A stretch of 64,000 bases of DNA from an uncultured Akkermansia sp. (GCA_904501915.1 CAJGCV010000001.1:1-64000), one strand, 5' to 3'. Positions 24,496-33,678 are shown, counted from the first letter of the stretch. Translations and numbers: made by a program. Notes: a model not told the origin generated them from the sequence alone.

Positions 24496-25364
24496 TTGTG
24501 TAAATATTCCAGTGAGGTCTGCAGTAGTTTCTGAAGTCCGGGCAGGCTTTCAAAGAACGGGGCGAGGGCGTGCATGCGCCTGGGAGTGCAGCGCTCTGCC
24601 GGCAGTATCGGACTGCCGAAGGGATGTTCGTAAAGTCCTATATAGATGAGTGTCAGCCGGAAATATTCTGCGAGCGTGTTGAGCCGGAGCATCTCCCAGT
24701 TACCGCTTGTTTTGAAATACTGAAGCGAGTGATGCAGTTCACGCAGTGCGTCGATGCTCGCTTGTTCGTTTTCCCGGGAGGCGGCAGCGCAGAATGCCTT
24801 GAAAAACTCCAACGCAGTTTTATAATCTTTTGCCCAGCGCTGCTGCAGAAGTTGAGCGGGCCGTTGCAGCGCAGTCTCTCCGCCCAGAAGCTCCAGCAGT
24901 TGCAGAACCGCCTGGCGTAGTTCCGGGGGTGTATCTGTGCCGACCAGAATGCACTGGATTTCGTTGCTGAGCAGAACGAGCGTTTCAAAGCCTTCATCCA
25001 GCTCCGGAGCCTCAAAGTCAATACCGCATTCTCCGGCATAAACGGCCTCCATCCATTGCCCCTGCCAGAGCACGGCATCTGCCAGCATAATCACATTCTG
25101 CCTTGTGTCCGGGGGCAGCTGCGCCAGCCTGATACAGTGGGGGCGTATCATTTCTGTGGCGTGCTGCACGGCATCTGTTTTCAGGGTATCAGCCAGTACC
25201 AGGTACCGCAGTTCATGGTACACCCCCAGAGCGTCATTCAGAGCGTCGGTCAGCGAGGGGTTGATTATGTGTTCTGCGCAAGGTGCATTCTCCGCTTTCT
25301 GGTGCGCAACACATGGCTGCAGAACAGAGCACAAAAGTACAGATATCAGGGCGATGCGGTTCAT
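24492..25364 (-). CDS. Exported helical protein of unknown function
   Basis: I do not recognise this 290-residue protein. It begins with a signal peptide (residues 1-20, cleavage near CVAHQ). The mature part appears almost entirely helical, with pairs of cysteines early on (ENAPCAEHI, RPHCIRLAQ). No catalytic motif stands out. Both ends overlap neighbours by 4 bases (the ankyrin gene before it, patatin after it). Such tight coupling suggests that the exported protein works with them, perhaps as a periplasmic partner or inhibitor, but this is only inference. Confidence 0.72.
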   Translation of the reverse strand: MNRIALISVLLCSVLQPCVAHQKAENAPCAEHIINPSLTDALNDALGVYHELRYLVLADTLKTDAVQHATEMIRPHCIRLAQLPPDTRQNVIMLADAVLWQGQWMEAVYAGECGIDFEAPELDEGFETLVLLSNEIQCILVGTDTPPELRQAVLQLLELLGGETALQRPAQLLQQRWAKDYKTALEFFKAFCAAASRENEQASIDALRELHHSLQYFKTSGNWEMLRLNTLAEYFRLTLIYIGLYEHPFGSPILPAERCTPRRMHALAPFFESLPGLQKLLQTSLEYLHK

Positions 25365-26212
25365 TGTTTTATATCAGGATGCGGCAATCCGTCTTTGTGT
25401 TCAACATGTTCGTCTTGTGAGGTGAATTCCGTGAGGTGCGCGCGGATAAAGGCCGCATTTCCCCCGTGGAGAAGGTCCTGGGGTGTCAGTCCCTTCTGTG
25501 TGCGGGCATGTGGTCTGGCTCCGTTTTCCAACAGCCAGATAGCGAGCACAAAATCATCCAGCGCGCAGGCGTGGTGCAGGGCTGTGAATCCGCCCGTGCC
25601 GGGGAGTGTGTGGTCAATGCTGCTGCCGTTCTGCATGGCGGTCAGAAGTTCGGTCAGTTGCTGTTTGTGGCTGATGCCCCGGGCCGTCTTGGGCGAGATA
25701 CCGCGCAGGTAATCCTGCATCTGTTCCACCTCTCCCGCAGGAACGGTTACAGATGGGGACGGTGCGGGAGTTGCCTGGGGGCTGGGGGGCGCTGGTGGCG
25801 GTTCGGGCTTTGTAGCAGGCGGATTGGCCAGAAGTTTCTGGATTCCGGCACGGTGTGGTCCGCTGGCACATAAATGAGGGGTGGCTCCTTTATGGGTGCG
25901 GAGCCTGGGGTTGGCACCGCGTTTTAACAGAGCGGAAACTAATTCCAGATCGCCGATGGCGCAGGCGTAGTGCAGGGCGGTGTTGCCTTTGTGTGCGGGC
26001 AGCAGACCATCCACCGGGAATCCTTCGGCAATCATCGGCAGCAATGTAAGCAATCTCGCCTGGAAAAGCGAGTTCATTCCGCGTGTGTGCTCAATGCGTT
26101 CGGCGTGGGCGAGCATCTCGGCATCGGGCAGGGGGGTGGGATGCGCAGTAGCGGGCTGCCACATCATCAGCGTAAGCCCCACGCAGAGCGGCAAACGGCG
26201 CATTCTGGTCAT
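25361..26212 (-). CDS. Exported ankyrin-repeat protein with proline-rich linker
   Basis: From ATG 26212 the protein has 283 residues and a signal peptide ending near ATA-HP. ATGs at 26224 and 26203 are also possible starts. Two ankyrin blocks (GNTALHYACAIGDLELV.., GFTALHHACALDDFVLA..) are separated by a Pro-rich linker (PATKPEPPPAPPSPQATPAP). An exported ankyrin protein is less common than a cytoplasmic one and would act in the periplasm or outside. It follows the Sel1 gene by 26 bases and overlaps the next unknown gene by 4 bases. Its binding partner is unknown. Confidence 0.82.
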   Translation of the reverse strand: MTRMRRLPLCVGLTLMMWQPATAHPTPLPDAEMLAHAERIEHTRGMNSLFQARLLTLLPMIAEGFPVDGLLPAHKGNTALHYACAIGDLELVSALLKRGANPRLRTHKGATPHLCASGPHRAGIQKLLANPPATKPEPPPAPPSPQATPAPSPSVTVPAGEVEQMQDYLRGISPKTARGISHKQQLTELLTAMQNGSSIDHTLPGTGGFTALHHACALDDFVLAIWLLENGARPHARTQKGLTPQDLLHGGNAAFIRAHLTEFTSQDEHVEHKDGLPHPDIKQ

Positions 26213-26238
26213 GATGCACTGCATAAAATCGTATATCT

Positions 26239-27183
26239 TCAGTTGTTCTGCTCCTCCAGTTTGTGTTGAGCCCGGGTATGCCCCTTTTCGGCTGCCTGCT
26301 TGAACCACTTGGCGGCTTTCTGTCGGTTGGGTTTGCAGCCGCGCCCTTCCTGCAGCATGAGCCCCAGCCGGTAGCATGCCTCGGAGCTCCCCATGCGGGC
26401 GCCCGTCCAGTACCAGTCAAAGGCCTTTTCGGCATCAGCCTTTACCGCTATTCCAATCTCATAGCAACGCCCGAGTTGCACCATGGCGGGGGCGCTCAGA
26501 CCATCTGCTGCGCGTTCCAGAATGCTTATAGCTTCTGCCGGTTTGCGTTCTGTGCCCACGCCGTGCAGTTTGCAGAACCCCAGCCAGAATGAAGCATCTG
26601 CATGTCCGGTGGCTGCGGCTTTTTCAAACAGAACTGCTGCTTCGCCAAAATTCTTCACGCCACCCACGCCTTGCAGCCGGCAGAAGCCCAGACTGTATAG
26701 GGCTTCCGGGTATCCGGCTGCTGCTGTGCGCTGAAGCCAGGCGAGCCCTAGTGTGTCATTTTGCCTGACCCCTTCGCCGCTCAGGTGTGCCATGCCAAGG
26801 CGGTACATGGCTTCCATGTGGTTCTGTGCGGCTGCTTTGACCCACCAGCGGCATGCTTCAACGGCATCTTTCTGCACGCCTTTACCCAGGTAGTAACATT
26901 CTGCCAGGTAGCTCTGGGCATCGGCGAATCCCTGGTCCGCGGATTTCCTGAGCCATTTGATGCCCTGTGTGGTGGATTGCGGTACTCCGCTGCCTGTGAG
27001 GTAGCAGCGTGCCAGCTGGAGCTGTGCTGCTGCGTCTCCTGCCTCGGCTGCCTGCCGGCTTTCCTGGGCAACATGGGCTATATCCGCAGCTTCCTCGAGC
27101 AACATTTCCTCATAGCCCTGTTCGGCAAAGCTCATGGCGTTTCCTGCCAGCAGTGTTATTCCGATAAATGTTTGTCGAATCAT
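26239..27183 (-). CDS. Exported Sel1-repeat (TPR-like) protein
   Basis: The 314-residue protein has a signal peptide (residues 1-20, ending near SFA-EQ), then about seven Sel1-like repeats of roughly 36 residues. Each has the A..LG..Y..G.GV....A..W...AA..G...A pattern (for example AQLQLARCYLTGSGV and SFWLGFCKLHGVG). Sel1 repeats bind other proteins, often in the periplasm. The longer open frame reaching 27465 is rejected, because a TTGCCA-17-TAGATT promoter lies at 27238-27210. It heads a four-gene operon running into ankyrin, unknown and patatin genes, and is divergent from alr. Confidence 0.88.
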   Translation of the reverse strand: MIRQTFIGITLLAGNAMSFAEQGYEEMLLEEAADIAHVAQESRQAAEAGDAAAQLQLARCYLTGSGVPQSTTQGIKWLRKSADQGFADAQSYLAECYYLGKGVQKDAVEACRWWVKAAAQNHMEAMYRLGMAHLSGEGVRQNDTLGLAWLQRTAAAGYPEALYSLGFCRLQGVGGVKNFGEAAVLFEKAAATGHADASFWLGFCKLHGVGTERKPAEAISILERAADGLSAPAMVQLGRCYEIGIAVKADAEKAFDWYWTGARMGSSEACYRLGLMLQEGRGCKPNRQKAAKWFKQAAEKGHTRAQHKLEEQNN

Positions 27184-27209
27184 GGAAAAAAATCTGATTT
27201 GCTGCCCAG

Positions 27210-27238
27210 AATCTACCATTTTTTGCCTTCTCTGGCAA
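27210..27238 (-). promoter_or_regulatory. Promoter of the Sel1-ankyrin-unknown-patatin operon
   Basis: TTGCCA (27238-27233), 17-base spacer, TAGATT (27215-27210), with 26 bases to the ATG. Its -35 lies 20 bases from the divergent alr -35. Confidence 0.72.
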
Positions 27239-27258
27239 GTGTATTGCGTGTCTGGCGG

Positions 27259-27287
27259 TTGACAGGAGCGCGGCTTGGTGGTAGAGT
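27259..27287 (+). promoter_or_regulatory. Promoter of alr
   Basis: TTGACA (27259-27264), 17-base spacer, TAGAGT (27282-27287), 7 bases before the ATG. The same hexamers and the same spacing occur before the thioesterase gene. Confidence 0.82.
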
Positions 27288-27294
27288 CAGGGGT

Positions 27295-28398
27295 ATGAGT
27301 AGTGAGAGTCCTGCACGCGCGTGGGTTTGTGTGAATCTGGAGGCGATTGCCCATAACCTGGATATTGCCCGCCAGGCGTTGCCCGATACCGAGCTGATGC
27401 CGGTTATCAAAGCAGGAGCATATGGCCACGGGCTGGAGCCGGTGGCGCGGCGGCTTGATAATCACGGCATCTCGTTCTTCGGCGTGGCGAACGTGGGCGA
27501 GGCGCGACGCCTGCTGCGTGCCGGCGTGCGCACCACCCCGTTTATTCTGGGCCCGACGTTCCCGGAAGAACGCGAGGAAATGGTGCTCAATAACTGGTGC
27601 GGTACGGTGTCATCTGTGGCGGAGGCCGAGCATTTTCAGAATCTCGCCGCTTTGTATAACAAAGAGTTTGCGCTGCATGTGGCGGTGGATACCGGCATGG
27701 GGCGCGAGGGCTTTTTACCCGGGCAACTGGGCGAGGCTGCCGCTCTGCTCAAAAATATGCCGAATCTGCGGGTGGAGGGGATTATGTCCCACTTCCCGGC
27801 GGCGGATGAGGATGTGCCGTTCACCCAGGATGAAATAGGCCTGTTCTCGGATTGTGTGGAGACGTTGCAGCAGCATTTTGACCTGCGTTACCGCCACATT
27901 GCCGCCAGCGCCGGCGAGTTGGGCTATGAAGTGCCGGTTGCAAATCTGGCGCGCCCCGGTCTGCTGCTGTACGGCGTGGCCCCCATGGCTTCGATTTACG
28001 ATGGCGTGCTGCGGTCGACTCTCAGTCTGCATGCGCGCGTAACCCTGGTGCGTGAGCTGCCTGCCGGGCATGGAGTTTCCTATGGGCGTACGCATATCAC
28101 CAGCCGTCCTGCCCGTGTGGCAACTATCGGCATTGGCTATGCAGATGGCTGGAATCGCCAGATTTCCAACAAGGGTGCCCGTGTCTGCATTAATGGCTGT
28201 TACTGCCCCATGCTCGGGCGCGTGACCATGGACCAGATTATGGCCGATGTGACCGACGTGCCGGGTGGTGTGCAATCCGGCGATGAGGTAGAGTTGTTCG
28301 GCTCCCACATTCCCGTGACCGAGGTGGCGGCCAAGGCTGGCACCATCGTCTGGGAAATCTTTACAGGGCTGGGCCCGCGCCTCCCGCGTGTGTATTAA
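27295..28398 (+). CDS. alr: Alanine racemase
   Basis: This PLP enzyme interconverts L- and D-alanine, supplying D-Ala for peptidoglycan. The 367-residue protein has the PLP lysine in PVIKAGAYGHG (about residue 40) and the catalytic tyrosine in GHGVSYGRTH. The PLP-contacting IGIGYADG and the LGRVTMDQIMADVT segment are also present. The length is typical. The ATG at 27295 is set by a strong promoter 7 bases upstream, so the long in-frame extension back to 26761 is antisense to the Sel1 gene and not used. It is monocistronic. Confidence 0.95.
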   Translation: MSSESPARAWVCVNLEAIAHNLDIARQALPDTELMPVIKAGAYGHGLEPVARRLDNHGISFFGVANVGEARRLLRAGVRTTPFILGPTFPEEREEMVLNNWCGTVSSVAEAEHFQNLAALYNKEFALHVAVDTGMGREGFLPGQLGEAAALLKNMPNLRVEGIMSHFPAADEDVPFTQDEIGLFSDCVETLQQHFDLRYRHIAASAGELGYEVPVANLARPGLLLYGVAPMASIYDGVLRSTLSLHARVTLVRELPAGHGVSYGRTHITSRPARVATIGIGYADGWNRQISNKGARVCINGCYCPMLGRVTMDQIMADVTDVPGGVQSGDEVELFGSHIPVTEVAAKAGTIVWEIFTGLGPRLPRVY

Positions 28399-28627
28399 AA
28401 ACTCATAAATCGTCAATCGGCGCAACATATTGTAACTTTGCTTTCTGCCGCCCTCGCTCGCTATGCTGGGGACTCTGATATGATGTTCGAGTTACCCCCG
28501 GTTCCGTGGCTGCGACCCTTCCGTTAGGAAATTCGTCAATCGTCAATCGTAATTCGTAAATCCCAAGTCCTTTCCTTCCCAATCTCTGGGCTGCACGTGA
28601 AATATGATGTATGCGGAATGTCTTGGC
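28399..28627. repeat. Intergenic region with degenerate short repeats
   Basis: No gene is visible. CGTCAATCGTCAATCG at about 28531-28547, with a related AATCGTCAATCGG at 28408-28420 and nearby TAATTCGTAAATC, resembles the ATTTACGATT runs in the 20.1 kb gap. These look like decayed remnants of a small dispersed element. Confidence 0.4.
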
Positions 28628-28656
28628 TTGACAACAAACGCACTAATGCCTAATAT
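28628..28656 (+). promoter_or_regulatory. Promoter of small exported hypothetical gene
   Basis: TTGACA (28628-28633), 17-base spacer, TAATAT (28651-28656), 6 bases before the ATG at 28663. Confidence 0.75.
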
Positions 28657-28662
28657 GGACAT

Positions 28663-29097
28663 ATGCACAGAACCCTGTTCCCTCTCCTCGTTGCCTCTAC
28701 CGTTGTGTACGCTGCAGATGTTGACCCCATGGCTTCGGCCTATGAGGCGTTGTACAGCGCGCTGGAGCAGGAAACACTGGCGCTGGAATCCATCCAGACG
28801 GCAACCGACGCTGCCGGCGCGGTGGACCAACTGCGCGCAGCTCTGCAAGCCCAGCAGGCACTACTCAGCACAGATGAATCCGCCCTGTGGCAATATATTG
28901 ACAATACGGAAGGCAGAAAACAGGCGCTGGTAGACTTGCTGGAGCGTCTGGCGCTGCAGTTCTGCCGCCTGGAGATGCAGCAGTACTATGGCAGCGACGA
29001 ACTCAAGACCTTGCTTTCGCCCCAGATTGAGTTTGACCCGGACGTGGAACACGCCAAGCGCGCTAAACTCCACGCTGTGGACCATGATGAAGATTAA
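28663..29097 (+). CDS. Small exported helical protein of unknown function
   Basis: The 144-residue product has a signal peptide (residues 1-17, cleavage near VYA-AD). An all-helical mature part follows, rich in Ala, Gln, Leu and Glu (a likely coiled coil over residues 25-100), with an acidic tail. I do not recognise a family. A good promoter directly before the ATG supports it as a real gene. Its last 35 bases overlap, tail to tail, the converging AP2-like gene. Confidence 0.7.
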   Translation: MHRTLFPLLVASTVVYAADVDPMASAYEALYSALEQETLALESIQTATDAAGAVDQLRAALQAQQALLSTDESALWQYIDNTEGRKQALVDLLERLALQFCRLEMQQYYGSDELKTLLSPQIEFDPDVEHAKRAKLHAVDHDED

Positions 29098-29362
29098 ACC
29101 CTGCGCTTTTTTCCTTTAAAAGCTGCTGCACGTGTTCCAGTTCCTGGTCCATGTAGTCCGGCAGGTCGTTGCGGTGCGCATTCATATTGGCCAGCACGGC
29201 ATCGCGGTATTCCACAGCTGCTGCTTTTGATTCTTCTTCAGAGCCATATTGCAAGTCTGAAAAATACCGGGTGATAATACGCCCGCAGCGCTGGATGCTC
29301 ACGCGCCAGCCCTGAAAATCCGTATTTTCGTACGTGTATCGAGTTAAATTCTTTGTTTTCAT
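29063..29362 (-). CDS. Small AP2-like domain protein
   Basis: The 99-residue protein contains a segment, about residues 15-62, that reads like a single AP2/ERF-type beta-sheet domain: FQGWRVSIQRCGRIITRYFS, then a YGSEEESKAAAVEYRDAV helix. Bacterial AP2-like domains bind DNA and are often found in homing endonucleases or integrases; here the domain stands almost alone. A short helical C-terminus follows. A DNA-binding or regulatory role is possible but unproven. A 10-bp perfect hairpin abuts its start codon, and its 3' end overlaps the neighbouring small gene by 35 bases. Confidence 0.6.
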   Translation of the reverse strand: MKTKNLTRYTYENTDFQGWRVSIQRCGRIITRYFSDLQYGSEEESKAAAVEYRDAVLANMNAHRNDLPDYMDQELEHVQQLLKEKSAGFNLHHGPQRGV

Positions 29363-29396
29363 GAGGGGTTGCAGTTCATTGACACCGCAACCCCTC
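29363..29396 (-). promoter_or_regulatory. Hairpin abutting the AP2-like start codon
   Basis: GAGGGGTTGC (29363-29372) and GCAACCCCTC (29387-29396) form a perfect 10-bp stem with a 14-base loop, ending 1 base before the ATG. No U-run follows. The only purine-rich Shine-Dalgarno-like stretch is locked in the stem, so it may control translation or end the nadE-like mRNA. Confidence 0.55.
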
Positions 29397-29438
29397 TATG
29401 GAATTCAATAACGTATGGACTTGTTTTCCTGAGCGGGC

Positions 29439-30926
29439 TTAATCGTTGAGCCGGTGAGAAATCGGGAACTTCAGCTGCTCATCCTTCGGGTCCACATGCA
29501 GAATCACGGGCAGTTGGGCCCGTTTCAGGGCAGATGCCAGAATCTTCCGCTGGATAAGCCGCACATCATTTTCCTTGAAGAGGTAGTTCTTCTCCTTGTT
29601 CAGCAGGACAGAGGGGGCGGTGTTGCAGTCTGCCAGCTCGTGGATGATTCTGTTGGTCACACCGTGCGGCGGCTCCGTCAGAGACCCGAAAAGCTGCGGG
29701 TATTTCTCGCCCAGGTGCTCACAGAGCAGGAAGATATCCACATCATACAAATTGCCCAGCGGCGCCAGCTGCCCGCCGGACATGCCGTATGTGCAGAACT
29801 CGCCCAGCATGAGCTCCCGGCGGCACAGCGGGGAACACAGCATCATGCCCCGGGCTTCGGCATGCGTCAGCGCCAGCGCCGTCTGAAGCCGCTCCTGCAG
29901 GTGGCGGCTTTCCTCGCCACCCAGGGCTGCGGTGGCAGCCTGGTTCAGCGCAGTGGTGTCCGGGGTGTATACCTGGATGCCCAGCTGCTCAGCCAGCTTG
30001 TTACCGGGGGTGAAGCTCACGCCACTGACATTGGCTGTGCCCAGCGCCTCTACGCAGAGCGCGCCAAGGAGCGCCGAGTGCGGGTGGTCCAGGTTCAGGC
30101 ATGCGCCCGTGAACCCGTTGTTGCGCACACTGTCGCGTATCCCGCGCTGCAGGGCAAGACTCATCAGCCCGGCTTCTTCGGGCAGGTGCCTCGCCAGCGC
30201 CGGGCGGGTGATATCCACCACTTTGCTGGCAACCTCGAAAAACGGAAGCCGCTGCAGTGTCTTGCCTGCTGCTGAATAAACCGCCGAGCCTCCACCATAG
30301 ATATTGCCACCGGCCGTGCCCACCGGGCGGCAGCAGATGAGGTGGCAGCCCTCCATATTTGCTTCCCAGCTGCGGGCTTCCTCTTCATCTCTGGCACTGC
30401 CGCCGTACCAGGGAGTGCCAGGCAGGCGGACGATGAAATCCGGCGTGCCGTCGGGCAGCGCCTCGTCATCGGTCGTGTCTATATAAAAACGCATCCCCTG
30501 CAGTTCCAGCGTTTCGCCGTTACTCAGTTCGGTTATCGAATCTTTCTCCAGCAGATACGGTGTCAGCACAATACGGCGGTCGTTCGCCATCCACGGGTCT
30601 TCCTCTTCGTCATCTTCGCCGGCTATGCCCACGTACAATTCATCGTCGCTCACCGTCAGGGTATACGCCGCCAGAAACAGAGGCGCGCTGCTCAGCTCGC
30701 TCGCGAGTGTCTGCAGTGCCTGCTGCGCCTGGCTGATGAATGAGCGCCGGTTCACCAGTGATTGCGGCTCCAGCCCGCAGAGCGCCGCTGCGCTTGCCAC
30801 CACCACTTCGGCTCCGTGGTCCAGACAATCGCGGTAGCCTTGTACGATTGCGCGCAGGTTGTTGGAAAAATCACCGGGCAGGGGGGCAGTTTGTATCAGA
30901 CCTATTTTTGTTATCGGTTTTGTCAT
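29439..30926 (-). CDS. NadE-like protein with degenerate glutaminase and synthetase sites (probable pseudoenzyme)
   Basis: The 495-residue protein has the length and two-domain order of glutamine-dependent NAD synthetase: a nitrilase-fold half (1-245) and an ATP-pyrophosphatase half (250-495). Landmarks align well (GIRDSVRNNGFTG, ALLGALCVEALG, GEFCTYGMSGGQLAPLG, SLTEPP). Yet the catalytic elements are gone. The glutaminase Glu region reads ASAAALCG (44-51), the ICED cysteine region reads YIDTTDDEA (148-156), the SGGxDS P-loop reads NLDHPHS (278-284), and the TGNKSE region reads CSPLCRRE. The frame is intact, so it is not a simple pseudogene. It probably lacks NAD synthetase activity; a binding or regulatory role is possible. 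ATG 30926 (MTKPITKIGL) fits the family start. Confidence 0.8.
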   Translation of the reverse strand: MTKPITKIGLIQTAPLPGDFSNNLRAIVQGYRDCLDHGAEVVVASAAALCGLEPQSLVNRRSFISQAQQALQTLASELSSAPLFLAAYTLTVSDDELYVGIAGEDDEEEDPWMANDRRIVLTPYLLEKDSITELSNGETLELQGMRFYIDTTDDEALPDGTPDFIVRLPGTPWYGGSARDEEEARSWEANMEGCHLICCRPVGTAGGNIYGGGSAVYSAAGKTLQRLPFFEVASKVVDITRPALARHLPEEAGLMSLALQRGIRDSVRNNGFTGACLNLDHPHSALLGALCVEALGTANVSGVSFTPGNKLAEQLGIQVYTPDTTALNQAATAALGGEESRHLQERLQTALALTHAEARGMMLCSPLCRRELMLGEFCTYGMSGGQLAPLGNLYDVDIFLLCEHLGEKYPQLFGSLTEPPHGVTNRIIHELADCNTAPSVLLNKEKNYLFKENDVRLIQRKILASALKRAQLPVILHVDPKDEQLKFPISHRLND

Positions 30927-31014
30927 CAGATATACATGTGTTTCAGCTATACTGCATGATTTTAAAGCAAAAGGCAAGTATAAAAACCGTATTGCGCGCA
31001 GAATGCGCACGTGC

Positions 31015-31053
31015 AAAAAACAGGTAGTGAGCATGCACACAGCTCACTACCTG
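31015..31053 (-). terminator. Intrinsic terminator of argH
   Basis: On the minus strand, CAGGTAGTGAGC pairs with GCTCACTACCTG (arms 31042-31053 and 31021-31032), followed by TTTTTT. It is a 12-bp perfect stem with a U-run, 26 bases after the argH stop. Confidence 0.9.
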
Positions 31054-31078
31054 CGATTTATGGGTGGTAAATGCAGAA

Positions 31079-32443
<1,365 letters not shown>

Positions 32444-32452
32444 AACGCGCAA

Positions 32453-32481
32453 AGATTACCACTATTCCTCCACTTGTGCAA
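32453..32481 (-). promoter_or_regulatory. Promoter of argH
   Basis: TTGCAC (32481-32476), 17-base spacer, TAATCT (32458-32453), 9 bases before the ATG. The 231-base gap up to the transporter gene holds nothing else except the repeat at 32558-32591. Confidence 0.65.
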
Positions 32482-32557
32482 GCCGTAATGCTGCCATGTG
32501 CCTGTGCCGGGATTTAATAACCATGCAGCCCGATAAATCATACGACCCGCCAGCGGC

Positions 32558-32591
32558 GTATTTCACTCCGCAGGAACTGCGGTATTTCACT
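32558..32591. repeat. Direct repeats flanking a hairpin upstream of argH
   Basis: GTATTTCACT occurs at 32558-32567 and again at 32582-32591. Between them CCGCAG and CTGCGG (32568-32582) form a perfect 6-bp stem with loop GAA. It may terminate the transporter gene or be a protein-binding site for argH control. Confidence 0.5.
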
Positions 32592-32674
32592 GAGGGAGCG
32601 TATGCGACCGACTGTCGGTATGATGGGCTGGCAAAGGACGCAGCCGGAGCAGGGGATGGGCGTATGCCCGCGGG

Positions 32675-33667
32675 TCAGAGCAAGGGGGAGGAGGATGACC
32701 CGGGGCGGCATGTACGCATGCGCCGGCGGTCGATGGCGTTGAAGATGCCGGCAAGCAGAGTGCCGGAGATGCTGTGCCACACGCAGCAGATGGCAGCTGC
32801 GACGGCTGCTTCCGGCATGGTGGAGAAGTGGCGCCCGGCCAGCACGGTGGCAAGGCCGGCATTCTGCATGCCTACCTCGATGCTCAGGGTGCGGCGTTTG
32901 GGACGCGGCATGCGGGTGATGCGCCCCACGGCATAGCCGAGCACATATCCCAGTGAATTATGCAGGAAGATGGTGAGGAAGATAAGCGCGCCGCTGGTGA
33001 AGAAGCTGGCACCTTTGGCGGCGGTGACACCGCCCACGATGCAGGCAAGGCCGATGACGGAAAGCCCGGGCATCACTTTGCAGAATTCAGTATAAGCGGG
33101 GCGGCTGCCCCATTTGCCGTTGCAGATGGCACCGATGGCAACGGGCAGGAGGGTGACAAAGAGGATGCTGCGGAACATGCCTGCAGCGTCCACGTTGATG
33201 CTTTCGCCGGCAAGCCAGAGCGTGAGCAGTGGCGTGACAAAGGGGGCGAGCAGGGTGGAAACGGTGGTCATGCCCACGGAGTAGGGTACATCTCCCTTGC
33301 AGAGGAAGCTCATGATGTTGCTGGAGACGCCGCCCGGGCAGCAGCCTACCAGGATGAGTCCGGCTGCAATGCCGCGTGGTATGTCGAAACATGCCACCAG
33401 TGCCCAGGCTATCAGGGGCATGATGGTGAATTGCGCCAGCGTGCCGATGCCGATATCCAGCGGGCGTGCTGCCAGGATGCGGAAATCTGCCGGGCGCAGG
33501 GTCATGCCCATGGTGAGCATGATAAAGCCCAGCACCAGGGCCTGCACATCGCCCTGCACCCAGGTGAACAGCCCGGGCGCAATGAATGCCGCCGCTGCAG
33601 CCGTAATGACAAAGGGGGAAGTGTAGCGAGATAACCAGGTGCTGATGCCTTGCAGTAGAGCCAACAT
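32675..33667 (-). CDS. Bile acid:sodium symporter (BASS) family transporter
   Basis: The 330-residue inner-membrane protein has about nine to ten hydrophobic segments and the BASS hallmarks: GVSSNIMSFLCKGD around residue 110 and IEVGMQNAGLATVL near residue 255, which line the sodium and substrate site. Bacterial members move bile acids, pantoate, keto acids or other organic anions with sodium; the substrate here is unknown. ATG 33667 is supported by a TTGCAA-16-TACAAT promoter ending 11 bases upstream. The longer frame to 33754 would cross it. Confidence 0.88.
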   Translation of the reverse strand: MLALLQGISTWLSRYTSPFVITAAAAAFIAPGLFTWVQGDVQALVLGFIMLTMGMTLRPADFRILAARPLDIGIGTLAQFTIMPLIAWALVACFDIPRGIAAGLILVGCCPGGVSSNIMSFLCKGDVPYSVGMTTVSTLLAPFVTPLLTLWLAGESINVDAAGMFRSILFVTLLPVAIGAICNGKWGSRPAYTEFCKVMPGLSVIGLACIVGGVTAAKGASFFTSGALIFLTIFLHNSLGYVLGYAVGRITRMPRPKRRTLSIEVGMQNAGLATVLAGRHFSTMPEAAVAAAICCVWHSISGTLLAGIFNAIDRRRMRTCRPGSSSSPLL

Positions 33668-33678
33668 GATATGGGTGG

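Noticed and set aside
26761..27294. 178-codon in-frame extension of alr
   Set aside because: Antisense to the Sel1 gene, and it crosses two promoters; the alr start is fixed by a promoter 7 bases upstream.
32523..32674. Possible small plus-strand gene starting MQPDKSYDPP
   Set aside because: The frame continues antisense into the transporter gene with low-complexity residues, and no promoter precedes it.
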